Notes under the pieces: generated by a model | Database searches by the model: none | The model's input: the letters and a program-made list of their open reading frames with translations, nothing else | What the model was told of the DNA's origin: nothing | Source: Gemmatimonadota bacterium | Lineage (GTDB): Bacteria; Gemmatimonadota; Gemmatimonadetes; Gemmatimonadales; Gemmatimonadaceae | DNA: 64,000 nt | Direction of reading: 5' to 3' | Assembly (NCBI GenBank): GCA_016714015.1 | Contig: JADJNZ010000001.1 | Span: 124,001-188,000, forward strand | Position numbers and translations under genes: made by a program | Shown here: in pieces, positions 7,586 through 14,801 of the stretch | Layout: each line of letters starts with the position of its first letter | Position numbering within the stretch: the stretch's first letter is position 1

Positions 7586-8590
7586 CTAGAAGGCGGAAGG
7601 AAGAAGGGGGAAGGCGGCGGACGACCGCAGCAGATCCGCGAGCAGCGCGGATGCGGTCGCGTTGCCGCCCGCGCCGCGGCCATGGAGGGTGATGGTGCCC
7701 GCGCTCTCCGACTCGATGAGCACGACGTTCTCCTCGTCGCGCACGCGGGCGAGGGCGTGCGCCGGGTCGAGCGCGACCGGCGCGACCGAGGCGTGCACGC
7801 CGTCCTCACGGAGTTCGGCGTGCGCGACGAGACGGATGACGCGGCCGTCGAGCCGAGACTGGTGCACGCGATGCGCGATATCGTCACCGAGGCCCGTGGT
7901 GCGCACGTCGAGCGCGGTGGGGTCCACGCCGAACGCGAGCCAGGCGAGCACCGCGATCTTGTCGGCGGCATCGAGACCCGTCAGGTCGCGCGTCGGGTCC
8001 GCCTCGGCGAAGCCCGCGCGCTGCGCCTCCGCGAGCGCCTCGGCGAACGTGGCGCCGAGCTCGAGCCGCGTGAGGATGAAGTTGGTCGTGCCGTTGAGCA
8101 CGCCGCGTACGGCGCGCACGCCATGGCCGGCGAGCGACTCGCGCAGCGCCCGCACGACGGGCACGCCGCCGCCGACCGCGGCCTCGAAGTCGAGGGCCGC
8201 ACCCTGGAAGGCGTGCGCGCGGACGAGCGCGGCGAGCGCCGGCCCTTCGGCGCGGAGCAGCGCCTTGTTCGCGGTCACCAGCCGGCGACCGCGCGCGAGC
8301 GTGGTGCGCGCGATGGCCCCGGCGACCGTCGTGCCGCCGATCGCCTCGACCACCACGTCGCACGGCGTCGCGAGGAAGTCGGCGAGCTGGTCGGTCACGA
8401 GGTCGCGCGGTACCGCCGCCGAACGCGGCAGCGCCGCGTCGCGCACGAGGACGCGGACGACCTCGAATCGCGCGCCGGTGCGCCGCGTGAGCGCCGTCCC
8501 GTGCTGCGCGAGCAGGTCGAGAAGGGCGCCACCAACGGTGCCGCATCCGGCGATCGCGACGCGGATGGTCCGGTCCGGGTGCGCGGTCAT
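7586..8590 (-). CDS. hom: Homoserine dehydrogenase, short form without ACT domain
   Basis: 334 aa. It reduces aspartate semialdehyde to homoserine. The N-terminal Rossmann motif is VAIAGCGTVGGALL. The catalytic domain contains AAVGGGVPVVRAL, GVLNGTTNFILTRL, FAEADPTRDLTGLDAADK (with the family catalytic Lys) and IAVLAWLAFGV. It stops after the catalytic domain, lacking the C-terminal ACT domain that gives threonine feedback in many homologues, which fits a methionine-dedicated copy. The ATG at 8590 overlaps the metX stop (TGATG). The C-terminal tail (PLLPSAF) is encoded by a purine/pyrimidine-skewed low-complexity tract (7589-7616). Confidence 0.93.
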   Translation of the reverse strand: MTAHPDRTIRVAIAGCGTVGGALLDLLAQHGTALTRRTGARFEVVRVLVRDAALPRSAAVPRDLVTDQLADFLATPCDVVVEAIGGTTVAGAIARTTLARGRRLVTANKALLRAEGPALAALVRAHAFQGAALDFEAAVGGGVPVVRALRESLAGHGVRAVRGVLNGTTNFILTRLELGATFAEALAEAQRAGFAEADPTRDLTGLDAADKIAVLAWLAFGVDPTALDVRTTGLGDDIAHRVHQSRLDGRVIRLVAHAELREDGVHASVAPVALDPAHALARVRDEENVVLIESESAGTITLHGRGAGGNATASALLADLLRSSAAFPLLPSAF

Positions 8591-9591
8591 CACGCCACCT
8601 CCAGGATGCACGCCGCCGGGGCGCCGAGCGATTCACGGAGGATCCGCGCGACGGCCTCGGTCTCGATGAGGAACGCATCGTGACCATGCTCGGAGTCGAT
8701 CGCGCGGTAGGTCCCGCCCGCGGCCCGCACCCACTCCGCCACATCCTCCGCCGGAGCGAAGAGATCGCCGGGGATGCCGATGCCGGTGAGCGCCGTGCCC
8801 GACTCGCGCAGTCGCTCGGCGATCCCGCCGCGGCCGCGACCGATGTCGTGCGTGTCCATCGCATCGAGGAGCGCGAGGTAGCTCGCGCGGTCGAAGCGCG
8901 CGTCGAGCTTGGCGCCGTGCGCCCAGAGCCACTCCTGCACGCTGAACGCGCCGCGGGTGCCGCGGCGGCGACCGAAGCGGCCGCGGAGTCCGGTGGGCGT
9001 GCGATAGGTGAGCATCGCGACCTGGCGCGCGAGCTGGAGCCCTTCCTCGCCGCCGATGCGCAGCGCCTCGCGCTGCACATGGCTCCAGCCGATCGCGACC
9101 GCGGGTGTGGCCGCGGGTGCGGCGAATACCGCCGCGCGCTCGGCGCGCCCCGGGAAGGAGGCGACGAACTCGAGCGCGACCATCCCGCCGAGCGATCCCC
9201 CGGTGACCAGCGCGACGTAATCGATGCCGAGCGACTCGAGCAGCACGCCGATCGCGCGCGCCTGGTCGCGCGTGGTGAGCGCCGGGAAGCGCTCGCCGTG
9301 GGTGCCGGGACCGCTCGATCCGTAGCAGGAGCCGAGAAGATTGGGCGCGAGCACGGCGAAGCGGTCGGTGTCGATCGCGAGACCGGGCCCGACGACGCCC
9401 TTCCACCAGTCGCCGAGCGCGTCGGCCGATCCGGTGAGGGCATGGAGGACGAGGACGACGTTGTCGCGCCGGGGCGAGAGGGTGCCATCGAGGTGGTACG
9501 CCATCGTCGCGTGCGGCAGCACCTCGCCGCACTCGAGCGGGAGCGGGGGCAGTTGGGCGAAGCGGAGCTGGCGGGTCTCGGTCGTGGACAT
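8590..9591 (-). CDS. metX: Homoserine O-acyltransferase (MetX-type alpha/beta hydrolase)
   Basis: 333 aa. It activates homoserine by acylation, the committed step to methionine. Catalytic triad by motif: S133 in VTGGSLGGMVALE, D276 in GIPGDLF, H304 in SEHGHDAFL. LGSCYGSSGP (87-96) is typical of the MetX family. It is the first gene of metX-hom-metZ and lies downstream of a SAM-II-type riboswitch with two terminators; an AGAGGGA Shine-Dalgarno (9605-9599) sits 7 nt before the ATG. MetX proteins can be acetyl- or succinyl-specific; pairing with MetZ hints at succinyl but does not prove it. Confidence 0.92.
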   Translation of the reverse strand: MSTTETRQLRFAQLPPLPLECGEVLPHATMAYHLDGTLSPRRDNVVLVLHALTGSADALGDWWKGVVGPGLAIDTDRFAVLAPNLLGSCYGSSGPGTHGERFPALTTRDQARAIGVLLESLGIDYVALVTGGSLGGMVALEFVASFPGRAERAAVFAAPAATPAVAIGWSHVQREALRIGGEEGLQLARQVAMLTYRTPTGLRGRFGRRRGTRGAFSVQEWLWAHGAKLDARFDRASYLALLDAMDTHDIGRGRGGIAERLRESGTALTGIGIPGDLFAPAEDVAEWVRAAGGTYRAIDSEHGHDAFLIETEAVARILRESLGAPAACILEVA

Positions 9592-9610
9592 CGGCGCGTC
9601 CCTCTGGTGG

Positions 9611-9644
9611 GAAAACGAAACGGCCCTCTCAGGTGAGAGGGCCG
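9611..9644 (-). terminator. Second intrinsic terminator in the metX leader
   Basis: A 10-bp perfect stem, CGGCCCTCTC (9644-9635) with GAGAGGGCCG (9630-9621), closed by a 4-nt loop and followed by TTTCGTTTTC. The inner CCCTCT of the 5' arm (9641-9636) is also complementary to the metX Shine-Dalgarno AGAGGG (9605-9600), so the same strand could either terminate transcription or mask the ribosome site. Confidence 0.75.
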
Positions 9645-9675
9645 CGGGTCAACGTGTTCGGGCGCCGACGTGGGA

Positions 9676-9706
9676 AACGAAAAGACCCACGGCGAACGCC
9701 GCGGGT
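9676..9706 (-). terminator. First intrinsic terminator, riboswitch expression platform
   Basis: A 9-bp stem, ACCCGCGGC (9706-9698) with GCCGTGGGT (9693-9685) and one G-U pair, tetraloop GTTC, then TCTTTTCGTTT. It begins about 5 nt after the riboswitch pseudoknot strand (CGCG, 9714-9711), so ligand-dependent folding could control its formation. Confidence 0.75.
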
Positions 9707-9707
9707 G

Positions 9708-9765
9708 AAACGCGTTTTAGCACTTTATTTAACGTGGCGGCAATCGCGGCAAATGACCACGGGCT
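9708..9765 (-). ncRNA. SAM-II-type S-adenosylmethionine riboswitch
   Basis: On the minus strand the P1 helix CGTGG (9761-9757) / CCACG (9737-9733) encloses TCATTTGCCGCGATTGCCG. It is followed by TTAAATAAAGTGCTAAAACG. This matches the SAM-II consensus: (U)NAUUU and AUUGC in the loop, then UAAAU and GCUAAA downstream. CGCG in the loop (9748-9745) can pair with CGCG (9714-9711) after GCUAAAA to make the required pseudoknot, with bases that differ from the textbook example but covary. It lies upstream of metX, the classical SAM-II target. The related SAM-V class shares the same core. Confidence 0.87.
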
Positions 9766-9830
9766 TCAGATGTGATTCCAGTATCGGCGCGTCCCGCCGG
9801 GAAGTCAAGTCCCGGCGGGACCTCGCAGGA

Positions 9831-10415
9831 TCACTCCTTCCGGAAGAGATCGGTCATGATGAGCCAGCCGATGGTGGAGACGGCCATCGAGGTGATCGCG
9901 ACGTTGCGATGCGTGCTGGCATTGCCCCCGCCGTCCTCCGCCTCCGAACCGAGCACGCCGGTCGTGACGAAGCCCGCGTCGGCGAGGAGCATGAGCGTGA
10001 CGTGCGTGATGCGGCGCGCGCGCCCGTTCGGGTCGGCGCGCATCTCCCACGCGTTCCACAGGCCGGTGACCGTGTTCACGGCGAAGAGTCCGCCGACGCT
10101 CAAGGCGAGCGCGCCGTGGAGGTCCTCGTTGCCTTCGACGTTGCCGTCATAGAGCTGCCGGCCGACGAGGTACTGCGCCGTGAAGAGCGGCAGCATGGCG
10201 TAGCTGCCCCAGCGATGGATGGTGAGACGCTGGTAGTAGGCCTTGGAGTACTCGATGACGGTGTCGCGCGGCGCGGGGGCCGGTCCCACCGGACGGGTGA
10301 CCGCGGCGGCGAGGCGCGAAGCGGGGAGCCGCGGGCCGTCGAGCTCGATTGACGGCAGGGACGGCTGCGAGGTCGCGAGCGTGGTCGCGGCGAGGACGAC
10401 GAGGGAGAGATCCAT
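9831..10415 (-). CDS. Conserved membrane protein of unknown function
   Basis: 194 aa from the ATG at 10415 (the frame is open upstream, but the signal segment MDLSLVVLAATTLATSQ begins here). After an exported N-terminus there are about four hydrophobic segments with conserved-looking histidines: TIHRWGSYAMLPLFTAQYLVG, GALALSVGGLFAVNTVTGLW, RITHVTLMLLADAGFVTTG and NVAITSMAVSTIGWLI. Paired His residues in helices recall cytochrome b561-like haem proteins, but there is no firm family match. TAGCGT (10426-10421) lies 5 nt before the ATG, another leaderless candidate. It is separated from the metX leader by about 60 bp. Confidence 0.65.
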   Translation of the reverse strand: MDLSLVVLAATTLATSQPSLPSIELDGPRLPASRLAAAVTRPVGPAPAPRDTVIEYSKAYYQRLTIHRWGSYAMLPLFTAQYLVGRQLYDGNVEGNEDLHGALALSVGGLFAVNTVTGLWNAWEMRADPNGRARRITHVTLMLLADAGFVTTGVLGSEAEDGGGNASTHRNVAITSMAVSTIGWLIMTDLFRKE

Positions 10416-10780
10416 GCTTGACGCTATGGGGCGGCGGTGCTCGGCACAACCGCGGCATCGCTCGCATGGACGGCACTGGCCCTGAGGTCTCAAGGCCGTC
10501 GCGATCGTCGGGCGTTGCGCCGGGCGCGCCAGCGCCCCGCTCACCCACTGTTCGCCGTGCGCGACAGGTCCGTGCTTCTCCTCTTTCAGCTCTGCGCACC
10601 GCGCGGGGGGACAGCGGGGAGAGAGGCACCGTGACGTTCGTTGGTGCGCGGCGCGGGCGGCGACCCCGTGACCGACGGCGCGGCATCCGCGGTCTGTTCA
10701 CGAGGTTCCGGGCTCGGTGCGCCGCGAGAACGGCCCCTCCCGAGGGTCGCCCGCGAGTCCGCCAAACTCGCGCGGGAGTC
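10416..10780. other. Intergenic stretch without recognisable gene
   Basis: The region between the membrane protein and the repeat array is GC-rich. It has open frames on several strands only because stops are rare; none has a start, Shine-Dalgarno or protein-like composition. No RNA gene is recognised. Confidence 0.5.
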
Positions 10781-11158
10781 CCGCGCACGTTCCCGCGACT
10801 GCGCACGCGGTCCGGCGACTCCGCACCCGGTCCCGCGACTCCGTCCACCCGTTCCCGCGAGTGCGCAGACGTTCACGCGACTCCCGCACCCGTTCCCGCG
10901 ACTCCGCACGCGGTCCCGCGACTTCCGCACCCGGTCCCGCGACTTCCGCACCCGGTCCCGCGACTTCCGCACCCGGTCCCGCGACTTCCGCACCCGGTCC
11001 CGCGACTTCCGCACCCGGTCCCGCGACTTCCGCACCCGGTCCCGCGACTTCCGCACCCGGTCCCGCGACTTCCGCACCCGGTCCCGCGACTTCCGCACCC
11101 GGTCCCGCGACTTCCGCACCCGGTCCCGCGACCCCGCACCCGGTCCCGCGACTCCCCC
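10781..11158. repeat. 21-bp minisatellite upstream of tgt
   Basis: Ten exact head-to-tail copies of a 21-bp unit start at 10921 and every 21 bp to 11110. Each begins ACTTCCGCACCC and ends CCCGCG. They are flanked by diverged units on the left (about 10790-10920) and one 20-bp unit on the right (11131-11150). Copies are contiguous with no spacers, so this is not CRISPR. No unit contains a stop in any frame, which produces long artificial open frames. It ends about 30 bp before the tgt promoter. Confidence 0.93.
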
Positions 11159-11179
11159 GACGTCCCCCGCCCGCACCGC

Positions 11180-11190
11180 TAACTTCCATC
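11180..11190 (+). promoter_or_regulatory. Putative -10 (TAACTT) for leaderless tgt
   Basis: TAACTT (11180-11185) followed by 5 nt and the GTG at 11191. There is no Shine-Dalgarno. No clear -35 in the preceding repeat edge. Confidence 0.45.
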
Positions 11191-12417
11191 GTGCCCGATT
11201 TCACCTTCCAGACCTCACACGACGCCGGCGCCGCGCGACTCGGCGCCTTCACCACCCCCCACGGGACCGTCGAGACCCCGGCCTTCATGCCGGTCGGCAC
11301 CCATGGGACCATCAAGGGCCTCGCCGTCGAGGAGGTCGCCGCCGCCGGCGGGCGGATGATCCTCGCCAACGCCTTCCATCTCTACCTCCGCCCGGGCGAC
11401 CACATGGTCCGCGCCCTCGGCGGCCTGCACGCCTTCACCCGCTGGCAGGGCCCGATGCTCACCGACTCGGGCGGGTTCCAGGTCTTCTCCCTCAGCCAGC
11501 TCCGCACCGTGAGCGAGGAGGGGATCGCCTTCCGCAGCCATCTCGACGGCTCCAAGCACCACTACACCCCCGAGCTCGTGATGCGCATCGAGCGCAACCT
11601 CGGGGCCGACTGCATCATGCAGCTCGACGAGCTCATCGAGGGGCGCTCCGACCTCGACGCCTCGCGCTCCGCGATGGAGCGATCGCTGCGCTGGCTCGAC
11701 CGCTGCCGCACCGAGTTCGACCGCATCGGCCGTGACGGCCGCGACGTCCCCCCGGAGTTCACCGTCCCGGACGGCGCGCCCGCCCTCGCGACCCATCACC
11801 CCGACGACGACATGCCGGCGCCGCCGCAGACGCTGCTCCCCATCGTCCAGGGCGGCGTGCACGCCGAGTTGCGCCAGGCGTCCGCGCGGGGGATCCTCGC
11901 GGCCGGGGACTGGGATGCGATCGCCATCGGCGGTCTCTCCGTCGGCGAGCCCAAGCCCTCGATGCTCGCGACGATCGAGGTCTGCGACGCCGAACTGCCG
12001 CGCACCAAGCCGCGCTACCTGATGGGGGTCGGCCACCCCGACGACCTCGTCGAGGCCGTCGCCCGCGGCGTGGACCTCTTCGATTGCGTCGCTCCCACGC
12101 GGATGGGGCGGCACGGCACCGCCTTCACGCCCGACGGGCAGGTGCAGGTGAAGAAGGCGACCAATCGCACCGACCGCCGGCCGCTCGTGGACGGCTGTCC
12201 CTGCCCCGCCTGCACGCAGTACGATCGCGCCTACATCCGGCACCTCTTCGCGGCGGAGGAGATGCTGGGGCTCCGGTTGGTGGCGCTGCACAACGTCACC
12301 TTCCTCATCCAGCTCATGGCGCAGGCGCGCGCGGCGCTCCGGGCGGGCGACTTCCCGGGCTGGAGCCGCGCGTGGCTGCAGCGCTATCGCGAGCGGAGCG
12401 CTCGCTCGGCGCCCTGA
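11191..12417 (+). CDS. tgt: Queuine/preQ1 tRNA-guanine transglycosylase
   Basis: 408 aa, TIM-barrel enzyme. It exchanges G34 of GUN-anticodon tRNAs for preQ1 on the way to queuosine. Seen: the catalytic SGGFQVFSL loop (MLTDSGGFQ), HHYTPELVMRIERNLGADCI with QLDEL, GGLSVGEPK, MGVGHPDDLVEAV, VDLFDCVAPTRMGRHGTAF (nucleophile region), and the C-terminal zinc site CPCPACTQYDRAYIRHLF with a later His. A short extra loop (ATHHPDDDMPAPP) precedes PIVQGGVH. The GTG at 11191 starts PDFTFQ; the frame is open further upstream only through the minisatellite, which would add an implausible PGPATSA-repeat tail. Confidence 0.95.
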   Translation: MPDFTFQTSHDAGAARLGAFTTPHGTVETPAFMPVGTHGTIKGLAVEEVAAAGGRMILANAFHLYLRPGDHMVRALGGLHAFTRWQGPMLTDSGGFQVFSLSQLRTVSEEGIAFRSHLDGSKHHYTPELVMRIERNLGADCIMQLDELIEGRSDLDASRSAMERSLRWLDRCRTEFDRIGRDGRDVPPEFTVPDGAPALATHHPDDDMPAPPQTLLPIVQGGVHAELRQASARGILAAGDWDAIAIGGLSVGEPKPSMLATIEVCDAELPRTKPRYLMGVGHPDDLVEAVARGVDLFDCVAPTRMGRHGTAFTPDGQVQVKKATNRTDRRPLVDGCPCPACTQYDRAYIRHLFAAEEMLGLRLVALHNVTFLIQLMAQARAALRAGDFPGWSRAWLQRYRERSARSAP

Positions 12418-12424
12418 ATGCGGC

Positions 12425-12437
12425 GATATTTGGCGGG
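12425..12437 (+). promoter_or_regulatory. Putative -10 (GATATT) immediately before the kinase start
   Basis: GATATT (12425-12430) with a 7-nt gap to the ATG at 12438, just after the tgt stop (12415-12417). It fits the leaderless pattern of other genes in the window. Confidence 0.4.
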
Positions 12438-14708
12438 ATGAACGCGCCGACCGGCCGACCGGAGGAGACGCTCGTGGCCCTGCGCCACGCGCTCGGCGCG
12501 CGGTACGCCGTGGACCGCGAGGTGGGACGCGGCGGGATGTCGCTGGTCTACCTCGCGCACGACCTCAAGCACGACCGTCCCGTCGCGCTCAAGGTGCTCC
12601 GCCCCGAGGTGGCTCTCAACCTCGGCGCCGAGCGCTTCCTGCGCGAGATCGGCACCGCGGCGCGGCTCCAGCATCCGCACATCGTCCCCATCTACGACTC
12701 GGGCGACGCGGGGACGATGCTCTACCTGGTCATGCCCTACATCGACGGCGAGTCGCTCCGCGACCGGCTCCAGCGCGAGCAGCGGCTCGCGGTGGCCGAG
12801 GTGCTGCGACTGGGGCGCGAGGTGGCGGAGGCGCTGAGCTACGCGCACAGCCGCGCGGTCGTGCACCGCGACATGAAGCCGGAGAACATCCTGCTGCAGC
12901 ATGGGCATGCGTTCGTCGTGGACTTCGGGATCGCGAAGGCCATGGTGGCGGGGAGCACCGAGTCGGTCACGATGGAAGGGATGTTCGTGGGCACGCCGGC
13001 GTACATGGCGCCGGAGCAGATGTTCAGCGACGAGGCGGTGGACGAGCGCGCCGACGTCTACGGCCTCGCGTCGGTGCTGTACGAGGCGCTCGAGGGCGCC
13101 CCGCCCTTCTCCGGCCCCACCCCGACGGCGATCCTCGCGAACAAGGCGGTGCACACCGCCGTGGCGCCGCGCCGCGCGATCGAACCGATCCCCGGCCATG
13201 TGGAGCGCGCGCTGCTCCGCGCCCTCGAGCGCGACCGCGACCAGCGTCCGGCGACGATCGAGGAGTTCATCGAGCTGCTCACGACCCCGTCGCGGCAGTC
13301 GCGTCCCGTCGCGCGCCGCTCGGGGGCGACGTCGCTCAAGTCGATCGCCGTGCTCCCCTTCGCCAACGGCAGCGGCGACCCCGAGAACGACTACCTCGGC
13401 GACGGCATCAGCGAGGACCTCATCCACGCGCTCTCGGCGCTGCCGACCCTGCGCGTGGTGGCGCGGACCTCGGCCTTCGCGTTCAAGGGCCGGTCGGCCG
13501 ACATCCGGACCATCGGCGCCGAGCTCGGCGTGACGACGATCCTGACCGGCAGCGTGCGCCGGATGGGCCAGCGGATCCGCATCACCGCCGACCTCATCGA
13601 CGTCGCCTCGGGCTTCGCGCTCTGGTCGCAGCGCTTCGACCGCGAACTCACCGATGTCTTCGCGGTGCAGGACGAGATCTCGCAGGCGATCGTGGACCAG
13701 CTGCGCCTGCGGCTGATCGGCGATTCGGGACGCATCGTCGACACGCCGACCTCGAGCCTCGATGCGTACGAGTCGTATCTCCGCGGCCGCTTCGAGTGGA
13801 GCCAGCGGACGCCGGCGTCGATGCAGCGCGCGCTGGAGCACCTGCAGCGCGCGGTGGGGCTCGACCCCCGCTTCCTGCTCGCCCTCACCGGGCTCGCCGA
13901 CTGCCATCTCACGCTGGCCATCTACGGCCTCGTCGCGCCCGCGGAGGCGATGCCGCGGGCGCTCGCGGCGATCGAGCAGGCGCTGTCCATCCGCGCGGAT
14001 GCCGCCGAGGCGCTGACGGCGCGGGCGTCGGTGCGGGCGTTGCACGCCTTCGCGTGGGCGAGCGCCGAGGAGGACTATCTCGCGGCGCTCTCGTCGCGCG
14101 AACAGTACCCGGTGACGCATCAATGGTACGCGATGCATCTCTTGGCGCCGCTGGGGCGCTTCGCCGAGGCACGGGCACAGGTGGCGCGTGCCCGTGAGCT
14201 CGACCCGCTCTCGCCGTCGATCGCCGCGAGTGCGGGGATCCTGCGCGTGTACGAGGGCGACGCCGAGCAAGCGGCGCGCGAACTCGCGCTCGTCCTCGAG
14301 CAGCACCCGACGTTCGGGCTGGCGCACCTCTTCCAGGGACTCGCGCTGACGGAGACCGGGCGGCACACGGAAGCGCGCGAGGCGCTCGAACGCGCAGTGC
14401 TCCTCTCCGGCGCGAGTCCCGAGTCGCGTTCGGCGCTCGGCTACGCGCTGGCCCGCGGCGGCGATCCGGCGGCCGCGCGGACGACACTCGCGGCGCTCGA
14501 GGCCGAGGCGGCGACGCGCTACATCTCGCCGGTGCTGCTCGCGCAGGTGTGCGCAGGGCTCGGCGAGCGGGCCGCCGCGCTCGACCACCTCGAGCGCGCG
14601 GTCGCGCAGCGGGCGACGGACCTGCCCCATGTGCTGGTGCGGCCGGCGTTCGGCCCGCTGCGCGGCGACCCGCGCTACGAGGCCGTCGCGGCCGCGCTGC
14701 GGCCCTGA
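12438..14708 (+). CDS. Soluble Ser/Thr protein kinase with TolB-like and TPR domains
   Basis: 756 aa. The N-terminal Hanks-type kinase (about 22-285) has the glycine loop GRGGMSLVYLA (30-40), K52 in VALKVL, catalytic HRDMKPEN (D145) and VDFG (162-164), so it looks active. Next comes a TolB-like/CadC-C-terminal segment (about 297-425: KSIAVLPFANG, EDLIHALSALPTLRVVART, LGVTTILTGSVRRMG), then TPR-like helices to the end, finishing with the family signature FGPLRGDPRYEAV. Unlike the second kinase in this window, no transmembrane helix separates kinase and TolB parts, so it is probably cytoplasmic. The substrate is unknown. It is 20 bp downstream of tgt and may be co-transcribed with the TonB receptor after it. 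Confidence 0.92.
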   Translation: MNAPTGRPEETLVALRHALGARYAVDREVGRGGMSLVYLAHDLKHDRPVALKVLRPEVALNLGAERFLREIGTAARLQHPHIVPIYDSGDAGTMLYLVMPYIDGESLRDRLQREQRLAVAEVLRLGREVAEALSYAHSRAVVHRDMKPENILLQHGHAFVVDFGIAKAMVAGSTESVTMEGMFVGTPAYMAPEQMFSDEAVDERADVYGLASVLYEALEGAPPFSGPTPTAILANKAVHTAVAPRRAIEPIPGHVERALLRALERDRDQRPATIEEFIELLTTPSRQSRPVARRSGATSLKSIAVLPFANGSGDPENDYLGDGISEDLIHALSALPTLRVVARTSAFAFKGRSADIRTIGAELGVTTILTGSVRRMGQRIRITADLIDVASGFALWSQRFDRELTDVFAVQDEISQAIVDQLRLRLIGDSGRIVDTPTSSLDAYESYLRGRFEWSQRTPASMQRALEHLQRAVGLDPRFLLALTGLADCHLTLAIYGLVAPAEAMPRALAAIEQALSIRADAAEALTARASVRALHAFAWASAEEDYLAALSSREQYPVTHQWYAMHLLAPLGRFAEARAQVARARELDPLSPSIAASAGILRVYEGDAEQAARELALVLEQHPTFGLAHLFQGLALTETGRHTEAREALERAVLLSGASPESRSALGYALARGGDPAAARTTLAALEAEAATRYISPVLLAQVCAGLGERAAALDHLERAVAQRATDLPHVLVRPAFGPLRGDPRYEAVAAALRP

Positions 14709-14801
14709 CGCGCGGGCCCCGCCGGGGACAGATTGTCCCAGCGAATCAACGCCGCTGCGCCGTGTCCCACGGTCCGCGGCGAGAACATCCCGGAGAACGC
14801 C

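Noticed and set aside
9661..9690. Small leader peptide (GTG-started, 13 codons) between the two metX terminators
   Set aside because: It has no Shine-Dalgarno, no methionine codons beyond the start, and overlaps the terminator stem, so an attenuation peptide is not supported.
10921..11151. Direct repeats considered as a CRISPR array
   Set aside because: The 21-bp units are contiguous with no spacers, and there are no cas genes.
10717..11190. N-terminal extension of Tgt through the repeats (PGPATSA multiples)
   Set aside because: The open frame results from a repeat without stops. The GTG at 11191 gives the normal Tgt N-terminus and has a promoter-like hexamer in front.
12084..12437. Extended start of the first kinase inside tgt
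   Set aside because: The extra residues overlap tgt in another frame. The ATG at 12438 is preceded by a -10-like hexamer and starts just before the kinase domain.
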